Source: Aeromonas jandaei (GTDB lineage Bacteria; Pseudomonadota; Gammaproteobacteria; Enterobacterales; Aeromonadaceae). From it: a stretch of DNA of 64,000 nt. This document shows positions 25,909 through 36,691 of the stretch, one piece after another (position 1 is the stretch's first letter; every line of letters starts with the position of its first letter). The translations under genes and the position numbers were made by a program. Location of the stretch: NCBI RefSeq assembly GCF_037890695.1, contig NZ_CP149571.1:2820001-2884000 (forward strand), read 5' to 3'. A model generated the notes under the pieces. That model worked only from the letters and a program-made list of their open reading frames with translations, ran no database searches and had not been told where the DNA came from.

Positions 25909-28719
25909 ATGCATAACGGCGTGATGAAGGCCTGGTTGGAGTCATCTCACCTGGCTGGTGCGAATGCAAGCTACATTGAGGATTTGTACGAATCCTTCCT
26001 GGAAAATCCTGACTCCGTATCCGATGAGTGGCGCAGCCTGTTTAGCGAGCTGCCCCAGGTCAATGGCCATGCGGTTGAACAACCCCACTCCCAGGTCCGC
26101 GATTATTTCCGTCGTCTGGCCAAGGATCCCTCCCGTTACAGCGCGCCTGTCTCCGATCCGCAAGTGGATGCCAAGCAGGTGCGGGTACTGCAACTGATCA
26201 ACGCGTTCCGTTTCCGTGGTCACCAGAATGCCAATTTGGACCCGCTCGGTCTGTGGCAGCGCGATACCGTCGCCGAACTGGATCCGGCATTCCACAACCT
26301 GCAGGGCGCAGATATGGAGGCCACCTTCAATGTGGGCTCCTACGCCATCGGTCGCGAGACCATGGTGCTCTCCGATCTCTACGCCTCGCTGAAGAAGACC
26401 TACTGCGGCTCCATCGGCGCCGACTACATGCACCTCACCTCGACCGAGGAGAAGCGCTGGCTGCAACAGCGTCTCGAATCCATTGAAGGGAAGGGGAGCT
26501 ACACCCTCGAAGAGAAGACCCGTTTCCTCGACAACCTGACCGCCGCCGAAGGGCTGGAAAAATATCTGGGCGCCAAGTTCCCGGGAGCCAAGCGCTTCTC
26601 GCTGGAAGGTGGCGACGCCATGATCCCCATGCTGAAAGAGCTGATCCGTCGCGCCGGTGAGCAGGGCTGCAAAGAGGCCGTTATCGGTATGGCCCACCGC
26701 GGTCGCCTCAACGTACTGATCAACGTGCTGGGCAAACGTGCTCAGGACCTGTTCGACGAGTTTGCCGGCAAGCACGGCGAATCCTGGGGCACGGGCGACG
26801 TGAAGTACCACATGGGCTTCTCCTCCGACTTCGCCACCCCGGGCGGTAACGTCCATCTGGCGCTTGCCTTCAACCCGTCTCACCTCGAGATCGTCAACCC
26901 TGTGGTCATCGGCTCGGTACGTGCCCGCATGGATCGTCGCGGTGACAAGGATGGTTCCAGCGTGCTGCCCATCACCATCCACGGTGACTCGGCCATGGCC
27001 GGTCAGGGCGTGGTGGCCGAGACCTTCAACATGTCTCTGACCCGCGCTTACGGCGTGGGCGGGACGGTGCGCATCGTCATCAACAACCAGGTCGGTTTCA
27101 CCACCTCCTATCACCGTGACCTGCGCTCCACCGAATATTGCACCGACATCGCCAAGGCGGTGCAGGCGCCGGTGCTGCACGTCAATGGTGACGATCCGGA
27201 AGCCGTGGTGCTGGTGACCCAGATTGCGCTGGATTATCGCAACACCTTCAAGCGCGACGTGGTGATCGAGCTGGTTTGCTACCGTCGTCACGGCCACAAC
27301 GAGGCCGACGAGCCGAACGCGACCCAGCCCTTGATGTACCAGAAGATCAAGCAGCACCCAACCCCGCGCAAGATCTACGCCGATCAGCTGGTGGCCGAGG
27401 GGAGCATTGCCCAGGAGCAAGCGACCACCCTGGTCAACGAGTATCGCGAAGCGCTCGATCGCGGCGAGCGGGTGAGCAAGGAGTGGCGGCCGATGGAGCT
27501 GCACTCCGTCGACTGGACGCCTTATCTTGGCCACGACTGGAACATGGCCTATGACAGCACAGTGCCGATGGATCACCTCAAAGCCCTCGGCGAGCGGGTG
27601 AGCCAGTATCCGGCTACCCACGTGCTGCAGCGTCAGGTCGAGAAGATTTACGAAGACCGCCGTCTGATGGCTGCCGGCGAGAAGCTGGTGGATTGGGGCT
27701 TTGCCGAGACCCTGGCCTACGCCACTCTGGTGGACAAGGGTTCCCGCATCCGCTTTACCGGTGAAGACTCCGGCCGTGGCACCTTCTTCCACCGCCACGC
27801 CGTGCTGCACAACCAGACCGATGCCAGCACCTACACCCCGCTGTGCAACCTGCACGACGAGCAGGGTCCGTTCGAGATTTACGACTCGGTACTGACCGAG
27901 AACGCGGTACTGGCCTTTGAATATGGCTACGCCAGCGCCGAGCCGGCCGGCCTCACCATCTGGGAAGCCCAGTTCGGTGACTTCGCCAACTGCGCTCAGG
28001 TGGTGGTCGACCAGTTCCTCTCCTCCGGCGAGCAGAAGTGGGGCCGGATGTGCGGCCTGACCATGCTGCTGCCGCACGGTTACGAGGGGCAGGGGCCGGA
28101 GCACTCCTCCGCCCGTCTGGAGCGTTATCTGCAGATGTGCGCCCAGCACAACATGCAGGTGTGCGTCCCCTCTACCCCGGCTCAGGTATTCCATATGCTG
28201 CGCCGTCAGGTCGTGCGCCCGATGCGCCGTCCGCTTATCGTGATGACGCCCAAATCCCTGCTGCGCCATCCGCTGGCGGTGAGCAAGCTCGAAGATCTGG
28301 CGGAAGGCACCTTCCAGAACGCCATTGGCGAGATCGACGCGCTGGATCCGAAAGCGGTCAAGCGGGTGGTCTTCTGCTCCGGCAAGGTCTATTACGATCT
28401 GCTCGAAGCCCGTCGCAAGGCGGAGCAGAAGGATGTGGCGATCGTGCGGATCGAACAGCTCTACCCCTTCCCGGAAGAGGAAGTGCGCGCCATTCTGGCC
28501 GATTACAGCCACGTCACCGATTTTGTCTGGTGTCAGGAAGAGCCGCAAAACCAGGGCGCCTGGTACTGCACCCGTCACAACTACGATGAGGTGCTGCCGA
28601 CCGGAGCCACCCTGCGTTATGCCGGTCGTCCGGCGTCCGCCTCACCGGCGGTTGGTTACATGTCCGTCCACGCCAAGCAGCAGAAAGCCTTGGTGGAAGA
28701 TGCCCTTACTCTGGCCTAA
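25909..28719 (+). CDS. sucA: 2-oxoglutarate dehydrogenase E1 component
   Basis: A 936-residue thiamine-diphosphate enzyme that decarboxylates 2-oxoglutarate and passes the succinyl group to SucB lipoate. The N-terminal E2-binding segment (LAGANASYIEDLYESFLENPDSV) is present. The core has MAHRGRLNVL, FNPSHLEIVNPVVIGSVRA, the diphosphate-binding IHGDSAMAGQGVVAET, and VCYRRHGHNEADEP. The C-terminal transketolase-like domain includes LPHGYEGQGPEHSSARLERY. The start at 25909 aligns with E. coli SucA; 25924 is possible. sucB begins 33 bases later. Confidence 0.97.
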   Translation: MHNGVMKAWLESSHLAGANASYIEDLYESFLENPDSVSDEWRSLFSELPQVNGHAVEQPHSQVRDYFRRLAKDPSRYSAPVSDPQVDAKQVRVLQLINAFRFRGHQNANLDPLGLWQRDTVAELDPAFHNLQGADMEATFNVGSYAIGRETMVLSDLYASLKKTYCGSIGADYMHLTSTEEKRWLQQRLESIEGKGSYTLEEKTRFLDNLTAAEGLEKYLGAKFPGAKRFSLEGGDAMIPMLKELIRRAGEQGCKEAVIGMAHRGRLNVLINVLGKRAQDLFDEFAGKHGESWGTGDVKYHMGFSSDFATPGGNVHLALAFNPSHLEIVNPVVIGSVRARMDRRGDKDGSSVLPITIHGDSAMAGQGVVAETFNMSLTRAYGVGGTVRIVINNQVGFTTSYHRDLRSTEYCTDIAKAVQAPVLHVNGDDPEAVVLVTQIALDYRNTFKRDVVIELVCYRRHGHNEADEPNATQPLMYQKIKQHPTPRKIYADQLVAEGSIAQEQATTLVNEYREALDRGERVSKEWRPMELHSVDWTPYLGHDWNMAYDSTVPMDHLKALGERVSQYPATHVLQRQVEKIYEDRRLMAAGEKLVDWGFAETLAYATLVDKGSRIRFTGEDSGRGTFFHRHAVLHNQTDASTYTPLCNLHDEQGPFEIYDSVLTENAVLAFEYGYASAEPAGLTIWEAQFGDFANCAQVVVDQFLSSGEQKWGRMCGLTMLLPHGYEGQGPEHSSARLERYLQMCAQHNMQVCVPSTPAQVFHMLRRQVVRPMRRPLIVMTPKSLLRHPLAVSKLEDLAEGTFQNAIGEIDALDPKAVKRVVFCSGKVYYDLLEARRKAEQKDVAIVRIEQLYPFPEEEVRAILADYSHVTDFVWCQEEPQNQGAWYCTRHNYDEVLPTGATLRYAGRPASASPAVGYMSVHAKQQKALVEDALTLA

Positions 28720-28752
28720 GCCCTGAACAAGAAGTAACAAGGAACTGATTAG

Positions 28753-29940
28753 ATGACTATCGAGATCAAGGTACCGGACCTGCCGGAATCAGTGGCGGAT
28801 GCCACCATTGCCACCTGGCACAAGAAGCCGGGTGATCTGGTTGCCCGTGATGAAGTGCTGGTCGACATCGAAACCGACAAGGTGGTGCTGGAAGTGCCGG
28901 CACCGCAAGCTGGCGTGCTGGGCGACATCCTGCAGGCAGAGGGGGCAACCGTCCTCTCCCGCCAGCTGATCGCCACCATCAAGGCGGCTGCCGTAGCTGG
29001 TGAAGAGACCAAGGAGAAGCCGGCCGAAGCGGTTGCCGATGATGGCGCCGATGGCCTGAGCCCCTCCGTGCGCCGTCTCATTGGCGAGCACGACATCGAC
29101 GTGGCCAAACTGACCGGCACCGGCAAGGGCGGTCGCATCACCAAGGATGATGTGGAAGCCTACATCAAGGCGCTGAGCAAGCCTGCCGCAGCCGCTCCGG
29201 TTACTGCTGCGCCGGTCGCGCCGGTTGCCGCTCTGGCCGGTCGCAGCGAGAAGCGGGTGCCGATGACCCGTCTGCGCAAACGCATCGCCGAGCGTCTGCT
29301 GGAAGCGAAAAACACCACCGCCATGCTGACCACCTTCAACGAGGTCAACATGAAGCCCATCATGGATCTGCGCAAGCAGTACGGCGAGATCTTCGAGAAG
29401 AAGCACGGCATCAAGCTCGGCTTCATGTCCTTCTACGTGAAGGCGGTAGTGGAGTCCCTCAAGCGCTATCCGGAAGTGAACGCCGGGCTGGATGGTGACG
29501 ACATCGTCTACCACAACTACTTCGACGTCAGCATCGCCGTCTCCACCCCCCGTGGTCTGGTGACCCCGGTACTGCGTGACTGCGACAACATGAGCCTGGC
29601 CGACATCGAGAAGGCCATCAAGGATCTGGCCGGCAAGGGCCGCGACGGCAAACTGACCGTGGATGAGCTGACTGGCGGCAACTTCACTATCACCAACGGT
29701 GGTGTGTTCGGCTCCCTGATGTCCACCCCGATCATCAACCCGCCCCAGAGCGCCATTCTGGGCATGCACAAGATCCAGGATCGCCCGATGGCCGTTGACG
29801 GCAAGGTCGAGATCCTGCCGATGATGTACCTGGCCCTCTCCTACGATCACCGTCTCATCGACGGGCGCGAATCGGTAGGCTTCCTGGTCTCCGTCAAGGA
29901 GCTGCTGGAAGATCCGACCCGCCTGCTGCTGGACGTCTGA
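28753..29940 (+). CDS. sucB: Dihydrolipoyllysine succinyltransferase (E2 of 2-oxoglutarate dehydrogenase)
   Basis: A 395-residue core of the 2-oxoglutarate dehydrogenase complex. The lipoyl domain has Lys43 in [12 protein letters not shown]. An Ala/Pro-rich linker leads to a peripheral subunit-binding domain (about residues 97-137, [15 protein letters not shown]), and a second Ala/Pro linker to the catalytic domain. The catalytic DHRLIDG has His366 and Asp370. The E3 subunit (lpd) is not in this window. Confidence 0.97.
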   Translation: MTIEIKVPDLPESVADATIATWHKKPGDLVARDEVLVDIETDKVVLEVPAPQAGVLGDILQAEGATVLSRQLIATIKAAAVAGEETKEKPAEAVADDGADGLSPSVRRLIGEHDIDVAKLTGTGKGGRITKDDVEAYIKALSKPAAAAPVTAAPVAPVAALAGRSEKRVPMTRLRKRIAERLLEAKNTTAMLTTFNEVNMKPIMDLRKQYGEIFEKKHGIKLGFMSFYVKAVVESLKRYPEVNAGLDGDDIVYHNYFDVSIAVSTPRGLVTPVLRDCDNMSLADIEKAIKDLAGKGRDGKLTVDELTGGNFTITNGGVFGSLMSTPIINPPQSAILGMHKIQDRPMAVDGKVEILPMMYLALSYDHRLIDGRESVGFLVSVKELLEDPTRLLLDV

Positions 29941-29962
29941 GCAACCAACTGAAAGATAACGA

Positions 29963-29980
29963 GGGGCCCCCGAGGCCCCC
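29963..29980 (+). other. Small hairpin in the sucB-sucC gap
   Basis: GGGGCC (29963-29968) pairs with GGCCCC (29974-29979) in the 104-base gap before sucC. There is no T run, so it is more likely an RNA-processing or stability element than a terminator. Confidence 0.4.
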
Positions 29981-30044
29981 ACTCACAGGGGATTGAGAAA
30001 CACGAGCCCCGGACGGAAATACCTACAACACGGATAGAGCATCT

Positions 30045-31210
<1,166 letters not shown>

Positions 31211-31211
<1 letters not shown>

Positions 31212-32083
31212 TGAGCGTACTGATCAACAAGGACACCCGAGTCATCTGCCAGGGCTTTACCGGCGGTCAGGGTACTTTCCACTCCGAGCAGGCGCTCTCC
31301 TACGGCACCCAGCTGGTCGGCGGCGTCTCCCCGGGCAAGGGTGGCACCACCCATCTGGGCCTGCCGGTGTTCAACACCGTCCGTGACGCAGTCGAAGCGA
31401 CCGGCGCCACCGCCACCGTCATCTATGTTCCGGCACCGTTCTGCAAGGACGCGATCCTGGAAGCGATCGACGCGGGCATCAAGCTCATCGTCACCATCAC
31501 CGAAGGCATCCCGACGCTGGATATGCTGGACGTCAAAGTGAAGCTGCAAGAGACCGGCGTGCGGATGATCGGCCCCAACTGCCCGGGTGTGATCACCCCG
31601 GGTGAGTGCAAGATCGGCATCATGCCGGGCCACATTCACAAGCCGGGCAAGGTGGGCATCGTCTCCCGCTCCGGCACCCTGACCTACGAAGCGGTCAAGC
31701 AGACCACTGACGAGGGCTTTGGCCAGTCCACCTGCGTCGGTATCGGTGGCGACCCCATCCCGGGCTCCAACTTTATCGACATTCTGGAGATGTTCCAGAA
31801 CGACCCGCAGACCGAAGCGATCGTGATGATCGGCGAGATCGGCGGCAACGCCGAAGAAGACGCGGCCGCCTATATCAAGGCCCACGTCACCAAGCCGGTG
31901 GTCTCCTATATCGCCGGTGTTACTGCCCCTCCCGGCAAGCGGATGGGCCACGCTGGCGCCATCATCTCCGGTGGCAAGGGTACCGCCGCCGAGAAGTTTG
32001 CCGCGCTGGAAGATGCTGGCGTGAAAACCGTCCGCTCCCTGGCCGATATCGGCAAGGCCCTGCGTGAAGTGACCGGCTGGTAA
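31211..32083 (+). CDS. sucD: Succinyl-CoA synthetase alpha subunit
   Basis: A 290-residue CoA-binding catalytic subunit. The Rossmann CoA site is [17 protein letters not shown]. The phosphorylated residue is His247 in [10 protein letters not shown], and [20 protein letters not shown] is a family signature. With SucC it makes succinate and ATP/GTP from succinyl-CoA. It is the last gene of the sdh-suc run and ends at a strong terminator. Confidence 0.97.
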
Positions 32084-32108
32084 TTCCTGTTAGCCCGTTA
32101 TCTCTAAT

Positions 32109-32139
32109 AAAAAAGCCGCCCGATGGGCGGCTTTTTTAT
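32109..32139 (+). terminator. Terminator of the sdh-suc operon
   Basis: A 13-bp perfect stem, AAAAAAGCCGCCC (32109-32121) with GGGCGGCTTTTTT (32125-32137), has a GAT loop and an uninterrupted T tract. It marks the left border of the AT-rich island that follows. Confidence 0.95.
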
Positions 32140-32159
32140 AGGTATAAAAATATTATGAC

Positions 32160-33707
32160 TTATGCGCTGTGTTCTTGGTCAAAGAGGTTGACTTCATCGG
32201 GTGCAATGTCAGTGTCCATCTCATTAAAAATGTCAACATTAACAATGTTGGTTTTTTTGAGTATAGATAATATCTTCGCTTTGTTCTTATTTGTAGATTT
32301 ACCAGGAATCCAATCTAAATCCCACAATCCATCAATAGTAAATGTTTTTTTATTTTTAAGTTCATCATTTATACGTTGGCAAAGTGCGGTTGCATACGTG
32401 ATATTTTCATTTGCATTTATTTTTTCACGAACTCGTTGGAACCATATTTCTAGCATTTCCGTGTTAGGCTGCCTGCTAAGTTTGCTATATAGCTGTTCAA
32501 GTTTAATTAGTTTTGGTTGGTCATCGTCAAATAAAAAGCATAATATTTTTACAAATATTGCAGTTCCAACAGGATAGGTTGTTGGATTCTTAGCCATAAT
32601 GCTCGAAATAATACCTAGCATCGCTTCTAACTGACTGCCACTGTTAATAATTCGTTTTCGTTTAAATAGCTTCCCTAAAAAATCATTCAAATATCTGACT
32701 GTTGTCTTTGAGTTTGGATGTTTTAATGAAAAAAGATAAATTAAATACAACATTTTTTGTAGTGAGTTGCCGCTTTTCTCTGCAATATAATCTTTCTTTG
32801 CCGGTTTTATGGAGTGATACATTATGTCATCATGTAAGTCAGTCTTCTTTGAATTGAGATCTAAACCAAACTCACCTAAGATGAAAACCAGTTGTTTTGA
32901 TATTTTATCCAAATCATCTTTACTATTTGAAAATATTCTATAATCATCGCGATAACGTACAACCTTATAATTATGAATGCCTAATTCCTGCGCTTTTTCA
33001 CTTAAACGTAGATCAATCTCTCCAAGTATTAACTCAGCAAATGTATCCATTAATGTACTGCCCAGCGGAATACCGTTTGTTTGGTTATTCATCATCATTT
33101 GAATATGTTGATCAATTATTTTACCTGGATTGGTCTCATTTTTATTTTTCTCTTTCGCTTTATTTTTTTCAATAAAAACCCATTCGAAGCTATGTGTGTA
33201 TATAGAAGGATAAAAATTCGATATATCCGTACTAAACATAAATTCATATTCTAAAGATAATGAAATGCTTTTTTGTTCAAAGTCTCCCCACCAATTTAGT
33301 ATTGTAGTGGCGATATTGGATTCATTAGCTTTATTGATTGGGATACTTGAACACAGAAATGATTTGTTTTTTTCGAACGTTCTAAACTTATCTTGTATTT
33401 TTGCCCAATTTTCTGGAGAAGTTATTTTTTTGCAGAAGTAAACGTAATAAAAAGGATTTATAAGGGTTATTCTACGCCAGCTATATAATCCATCTTTACT
33501 AACAAGCACTTGGTAGTTTATTTCCCGTCCCATTAGTGTTGCATTGTCAGGAGTGTAGCTAATATTATTTAAATCAATTTCACAGTTGATTTTCTTTAGT
33601 AATACTGAGAAATCAATGTAGGCAGGTAGTTCTAAAGTGGAATAGGAGTCATTCTTTAGAAAATATTTAAGGGCAGCTTTGCTCGATAATTCATACACTT
33701 TCTTCAT
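32160..33707 (-). CDS. Reverse transcriptase, Abi/UG-like (candidate anti-phage DRT system)
   Basis: A 515-residue RNA-directed DNA polymerase. Motif A is FSTDISNFYPSIYTHSFEW with catalytic Asp161. Motif B is GIPLGSTLMDTFAE (from 212). Motif C is VRYRDDYRIFS with Asp254 and Asp255; YRDD replaces the common YADD. About 230 C-terminal residues form an alpha-helical region without a recognised domain. There is no group II intron maturase/HNH part, no retron-type VTG motif and no CRISPR or Avd partner. A lone RT of about 500 residues with an IPxG motif B and a helical C-terminal extension fits the Abi/UG RTs that protect bacteria from phages, for example DRT4 or DRT9, but I cannot assign a subtype. 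Codon use and GC (about a third) differ sharply from neighbours at about 60%, a clear sign of transfer. The start ATG has only a weak site (CGAGAT). Confidence 0.85.
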   Translation of the reverse strand: MKKVYELSSKAALKYFLKNDSYSTLELPAYIDFSVLLKKINCEIDLNNISYTPDNATLMGREINYQVLVSKDGLYSWRRITLINPFYYVYFCKKITSPENWAKIQDKFRTFEKNKSFLCSSIPINKANESNIATTILNWWGDFEQKSISLSLEYEFMFSTDISNFYPSIYTHSFEWVFIEKNKAKEKNKNETNPGKIIDQHIQMMMNNQTNGIPLGSTLMDTFAELILGEIDLRLSEKAQELGIHNYKVVRYRDDYRIFSNSKDDLDKISKQLVFILGEFGLDLNSKKTDLHDDIMYHSIKPAKKDYIAEKSGNSLQKMLYLIYLFSLKHPNSKTTVRYLNDFLGKLFKRKRIINSGSQLEAMLGIISSIMAKNPTTYPVGTAIFVKILCFLFDDDQPKLIKLEQLYSKLSRQPNTEMLEIWFQRVREKINANENITYATALCQRINDELKNKKTFTIDGLWDLDWIPGKSTNKNKAKILSILKKTNIVNVDIFNEMDTDIAPDEVNLFDQEHSA

Positions 33708-33880
33708 AAGTATCTCGTTAATATGTTTTATGTATATAATTTGTCATTTACAATGGGGAATTCAATAGAAATAATAAAGTTAAGAATGTGGTTTATATTG
33801 CCATTGATGGTAACTTAACTACTTCTCGTACGGTACCATATAGATCAAAAAATTGTGATGGAACTATAAATTAGCCGTGC
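33708..33880. other. AT-rich non-coding leader 5' of the reverse transcriptase
   Basis: About 170 bases with the same low GC as the RT gene and no reading frame of note. AGTTAAG (33778-33784) is the reverse complement of CTTAACT (33814-33820), which could form a stem enclosing about 29 bases. It must hold the RT promoter. By analogy with DRT2 and DRT9, whose RTs work on an RNA encoded just upstream, it could also encode a non-coding RNA; the sequence does not prove this. Confidence 0.4.
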
Positions 33881-34345
33881 GCCGTTTGGACTTGATCTGA
33901 GCGGGTAGACGCGGAATCTCGTATATTTGGCTAAAAAAGGTTGGTTGGTGCTGAACAGAGTGAAGCCCAGCGTTTACCGTGAAATATGCCTGTCAATCTG
34001 TTTACGGCTTCGTCATATCCTTGTTTATCCCGTTCTGGTTGGGGTAATCATGCTCGCCTGTTGGGCTTCGCTACGCTCTGCGCCAACCTACAAATTACGC
34101 TATCACCCTGAGTGGCAACCCGTGGGGCCGAATAGCGAAGCCTGTTCGGATGATCGGGGGGCTTCGTATGCCACAGCCTTCGCCTGCGGCCAGAATCGAG
34201 TAACTCCAGATTGTTACGCTGTTGCAACCAAGTTGGCTAGCGCTGTTTCGCTGGTGAATTAATCTTGCCGCCGCTTGGGGCAACCCGCCGGTCACGCTGG
34301 TGGCCAATGCCCCTCCCATTTGAGGAAAAGTACCAAGCCGAACTC
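33881..34345. other. Unassigned structured non-coding segment at the island's right edge
   Basis: About 460 bases of roughly 50-55% GC, unlike both the RT gene and the flanking core genes. A 111-codon frame (33927-34262) has no family features and is probably not a gene. Several hairpins are visible: GTTGG/CCAAC at 34060-34087, CGAAGCC/GGCTTCG at 34136-34166, and GGGGCA/TGCCCC at 34277-34313. It may be a decayed mobile-element end, an attachment region or a structured RNA. Confidence 0.35.
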
Positions 34346-34416
34346 AGGTTAGCTCCCGCTTATTGACCCTTGCATAGCGCACCTTGCCATCAGGGCTTGC
34401 TATCACTCCCCGAACT

Positions 34417-34447
34417 AAAAATGCCGACCCAAAGGTCGGCATTTTGC
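34417..34447. terminator. Terminator of the amidohydrolase gene
   Basis: A 12-bp perfect stem, AAAATGCCGACC (34417-34428) with GGTCGGCATTTT (34433-34444), is flanked by A and T tracts. On the minus strand it is followed by TTAGTTCG after the T run. Confidence 0.85.
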
Positions 34448-34524
34448 TTTTAGAGGCGTTTTGCTTGCGGCATATGCTCAGATCGCCGCTGACGCTATCC
34501 TCACACTCGCCATTTCGGCTGAAC

Positions 34525-36465
34525 TTACTGGCTAAAGACCGTCTGCCCGCGAAAGACGGTGCGGGTGACTTTGGTATCGGCGATCTGCTCCGGTTTGCCG
34601 GCGGCGACCAGCTGGTAGAGATCCCGATCCAGCACGATAAAGTCGGCCGATTTGCCCGCTTCGATGGAGCCGCTGACGGCCTGCTGGCGCACCGCGCGGG
34701 CGCCGTTGATGGTGTAGGCATCCAGCATCTGGTCGAGGGTGATGCGCTGGCTCGCCCGAAAGTCATCGCCGCTCTGGGGAGCATGGTTGACCCCGGCGGC
34801 CATATTGGCGAAGGGGCGCGGATCGCGGCTATCGACCGGCGCATCGCTGCCGGCCACCAGAATGGCCCCCGCCTTGCGCGAGCTGGCCACCGGATAGAGC
34901 GCCTGCTTGAGATACCCCTTGGGATCGTACATCGCTTCATGCAGGGATTGCCCCTTGCGGGTCGGCTGGATAAAGGGGGTGACCAGCATGTCATATTCGG
35001 GCTGGGGGTTGGTCCAGGCGTAGGTGAAGGTGAGGTAGAGGCCAAGCTGGCCGAGCCGTTGCTGATCGTCCGGATGCACCACCTGCAGATGGGCGAGGGT
35101 GTGAGGAGTGCCGTGATCGCCGTTGCTGGCGCGGGCCGCCTCCAGCGCATCGAGGGCCATGCGGGTAGTGCGATCGCCGATGCTGTGCATATGGATGCTA
35201 AAGCCCGCCTTGTCGAGCGCCCCCACGTAGCGGTTCAGATCGGCGGCGCGGTAGTTGACCAGCCCCTTGCTGCCGGCATCCTCGCTGTTGGCGGTGATGG
35301 TGACCTGCTCGCCACCCTGATCCGCGGTGAGGTGGGGGGTCTGGTAGTTGGCCAGCATGCCGGCGTTGGGCAGGAAGGGGGGCGTGCTGAAAGGGTCCCC
35401 CTCCAGTACCCCGTCGAGGAAGATCTTGACCGCATCGGCCTTGATCAGGGGATCGCCGGCAAACTGGTCGCGCACCCGGTTGGCCTTGGCCAGATGGCCG
35501 CCGATATCGAGCTTGCCGCTGTAGTCATCCTCGTGAAAACAGGTGGCGGCGGTGACCCGCATATTGAGCAGCCCCTTATCTTCCATCTCCCGCAGGCGAT
35601 CGCGGATAAAGTCGGTGGCGCAGGCATCCTGAATGCTGGTGATGCCGCGCGAGGCCATCAGGGTCGAGATGGCGGGCAGGATCTGGCGATACTGGTTCGC
35701 CGCCTGCTCGTCGCGGGCGCTGAGCAGGCCGCTATCGGGGGAGGGGATGGCGCTGCGGGCCCCCTCGCGAATAACGCCGCTATCGAGATCCACATAGGGT
35801 TTGAAGGGGGCAAAGAGGCCGCCCGGCGCCAGGGTGGCGGCGGTGAAGCCAACCTGTTTGCCGCTCTTATCGGTCGCCAGCGCCAGTGCCCGCGAGTTGT
35901 AGGCGCTGGCGTGGCCATCGACCCCGGCCAGCACCACCGGATTGTCGGGGGCGGCAGCATCGAGAGCCGCCAGCACGGTTTTATAGGCGGTGGTGGGGGC
36001 GTTGCCCTCGTAGGGAGACCACTGGTTGATCACCAGCCAGTCGCCAGCCTTGGGGGCGTAGCGCGGCAGGCAGCTCTTCACCTTGGCCGCCAGCTCGCCG
36101 AGATCGACCGGCTGGCCGTCGAGATCGCACATATCGAGCGCCACCGTGCCCAGCAGGTGGATATGGTTGTCGTGCAGCCCCGGCAGCACCATCTTGCCCT
36201 GCAAGTCGACAACCTGAGTGTCGGGCGTACTAAACACCTCGGCACCCTGCCGGTTGCCCACATAGAGAAACTGGCCGCCGCTCACCACCATGGCCTCTGC
36301 CACCTGGCGCTGACCATCCTGAGTGTGGATCTTGCCGTTGAGATAAAGAGTGCGCGCGGCGGTGGGTGGTTGCCCCTGCTGGCAACCCGCCAGCGTGGCG
36401 GCCAGCAGCGGGGCGAGCAGCAGAAAAGTGCGGGAACGGGCGGGGTGTGGTGCCTTGCAATCCAT
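34525..36465 (-). CDS. YtcJ-like amidohydrolase, predicted lipoprotein
   Basis: A 646-residue metal-dependent hydrolase of the amidohydrolase-3/YtcJ type. The N-terminus is a lipoprotein signal (FLLLAPLLAATLAGC, lipobox LAGC), so the enzyme is anchored in the envelope, unusual for this family. Metal-site motifs are visible: GLHDNHIHLLG (HxH), HMHSIGDRTT and the late GSDAPVDSRDPRP. The start at 36465 has AAGGAG 8 bases upstream; an in-frame start at 36513 adds a Cys-rich leader. YtcJ relatives act on N-acyl or formamide-like substrates; the real substrate is unknown. It is divergent from a TetR gene that may control it. Confidence 0.87.
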   Translation of the reverse strand: MDCKAPHPARSRTFLLLAPLLAATLAGCQQGQPPTAARTLYLNGKIHTQDGQRQVAEAMVVSGGQFLYVGNRQGAEVFSTPDTQVVDLQGKMVLPGLHDNHIHLLGTVALDMCDLDGQPVDLGELAAKVKSCLPRYAPKAGDWLVINQWSPYEGNAPTTAYKTVLAALDAAAPDNPVVLAGVDGHASAYNSRALALATDKSGKQVGFTAATLAPGGLFAPFKPYVDLDSGVIREGARSAIPSPDSGLLSARDEQAANQYRQILPAISTLMASRGITSIQDACATDFIRDRLREMEDKGLLNMRVTAATCFHEDDYSGKLDIGGHLAKANRVRDQFAGDPLIKADAVKIFLDGVLEGDPFSTPPFLPNAGMLANYQTPHLTADQGGEQVTITANSEDAGSKGLVNYRAADLNRYVGALDKAGFSIHMHSIGDRTTRMALDALEAARASNGDHGTPHTLAHLQVVHPDDQQRLGQLGLYLTFTYAWTNPQPEYDMLVTPFIQPTRKGQSLHEAMYDPKGYLKQALYPVASSRKAGAILVAGSDAPVDSRDPRPFANMAAGVNHAPQSGDDFRASQRITLDQMLDAYTINGARAVRQQAVSGSIEAGKSADFIVLDRDLYQLVAAGKPEQIADTKVTRTVFRGQTVFSQ

Positions 36466-36691
36466 GCAGTGATCTCCTTGAGGGTCGGGTTTTGTGCAGT
36501 GTTTACTGCACATTGTGCGATCTCTTTATGGCTGCTTGGTCAAAAAATGCCAGCAATTGCTGCAAATATTTAACGTTTTGTTTACCATGTCACATCAATC
36601 GGCGGTGAGCGGGGCGCAGTGCCCGCTTTGCTGAGGTAGCAAGATGTACCGCGAGAACGCCTTGCCGATGGGCCAACAACAGGGAGGAGTG

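Noticed and set aside
25942..28578. 878-codon minus-strand frame opposite sucA
   Set aside because: A shadow of a highly biased, GC-rich gene on the other strand. The translation is His/Gly/Gln-rich and unlike any family; sucA is unambiguous.
33927..34262. 111-codon plus-strand frame right of the RT island
   Set aside because: It passes through hairpins, has no ribosome site or family features, and its composition is not that of a protein-coding gene here.
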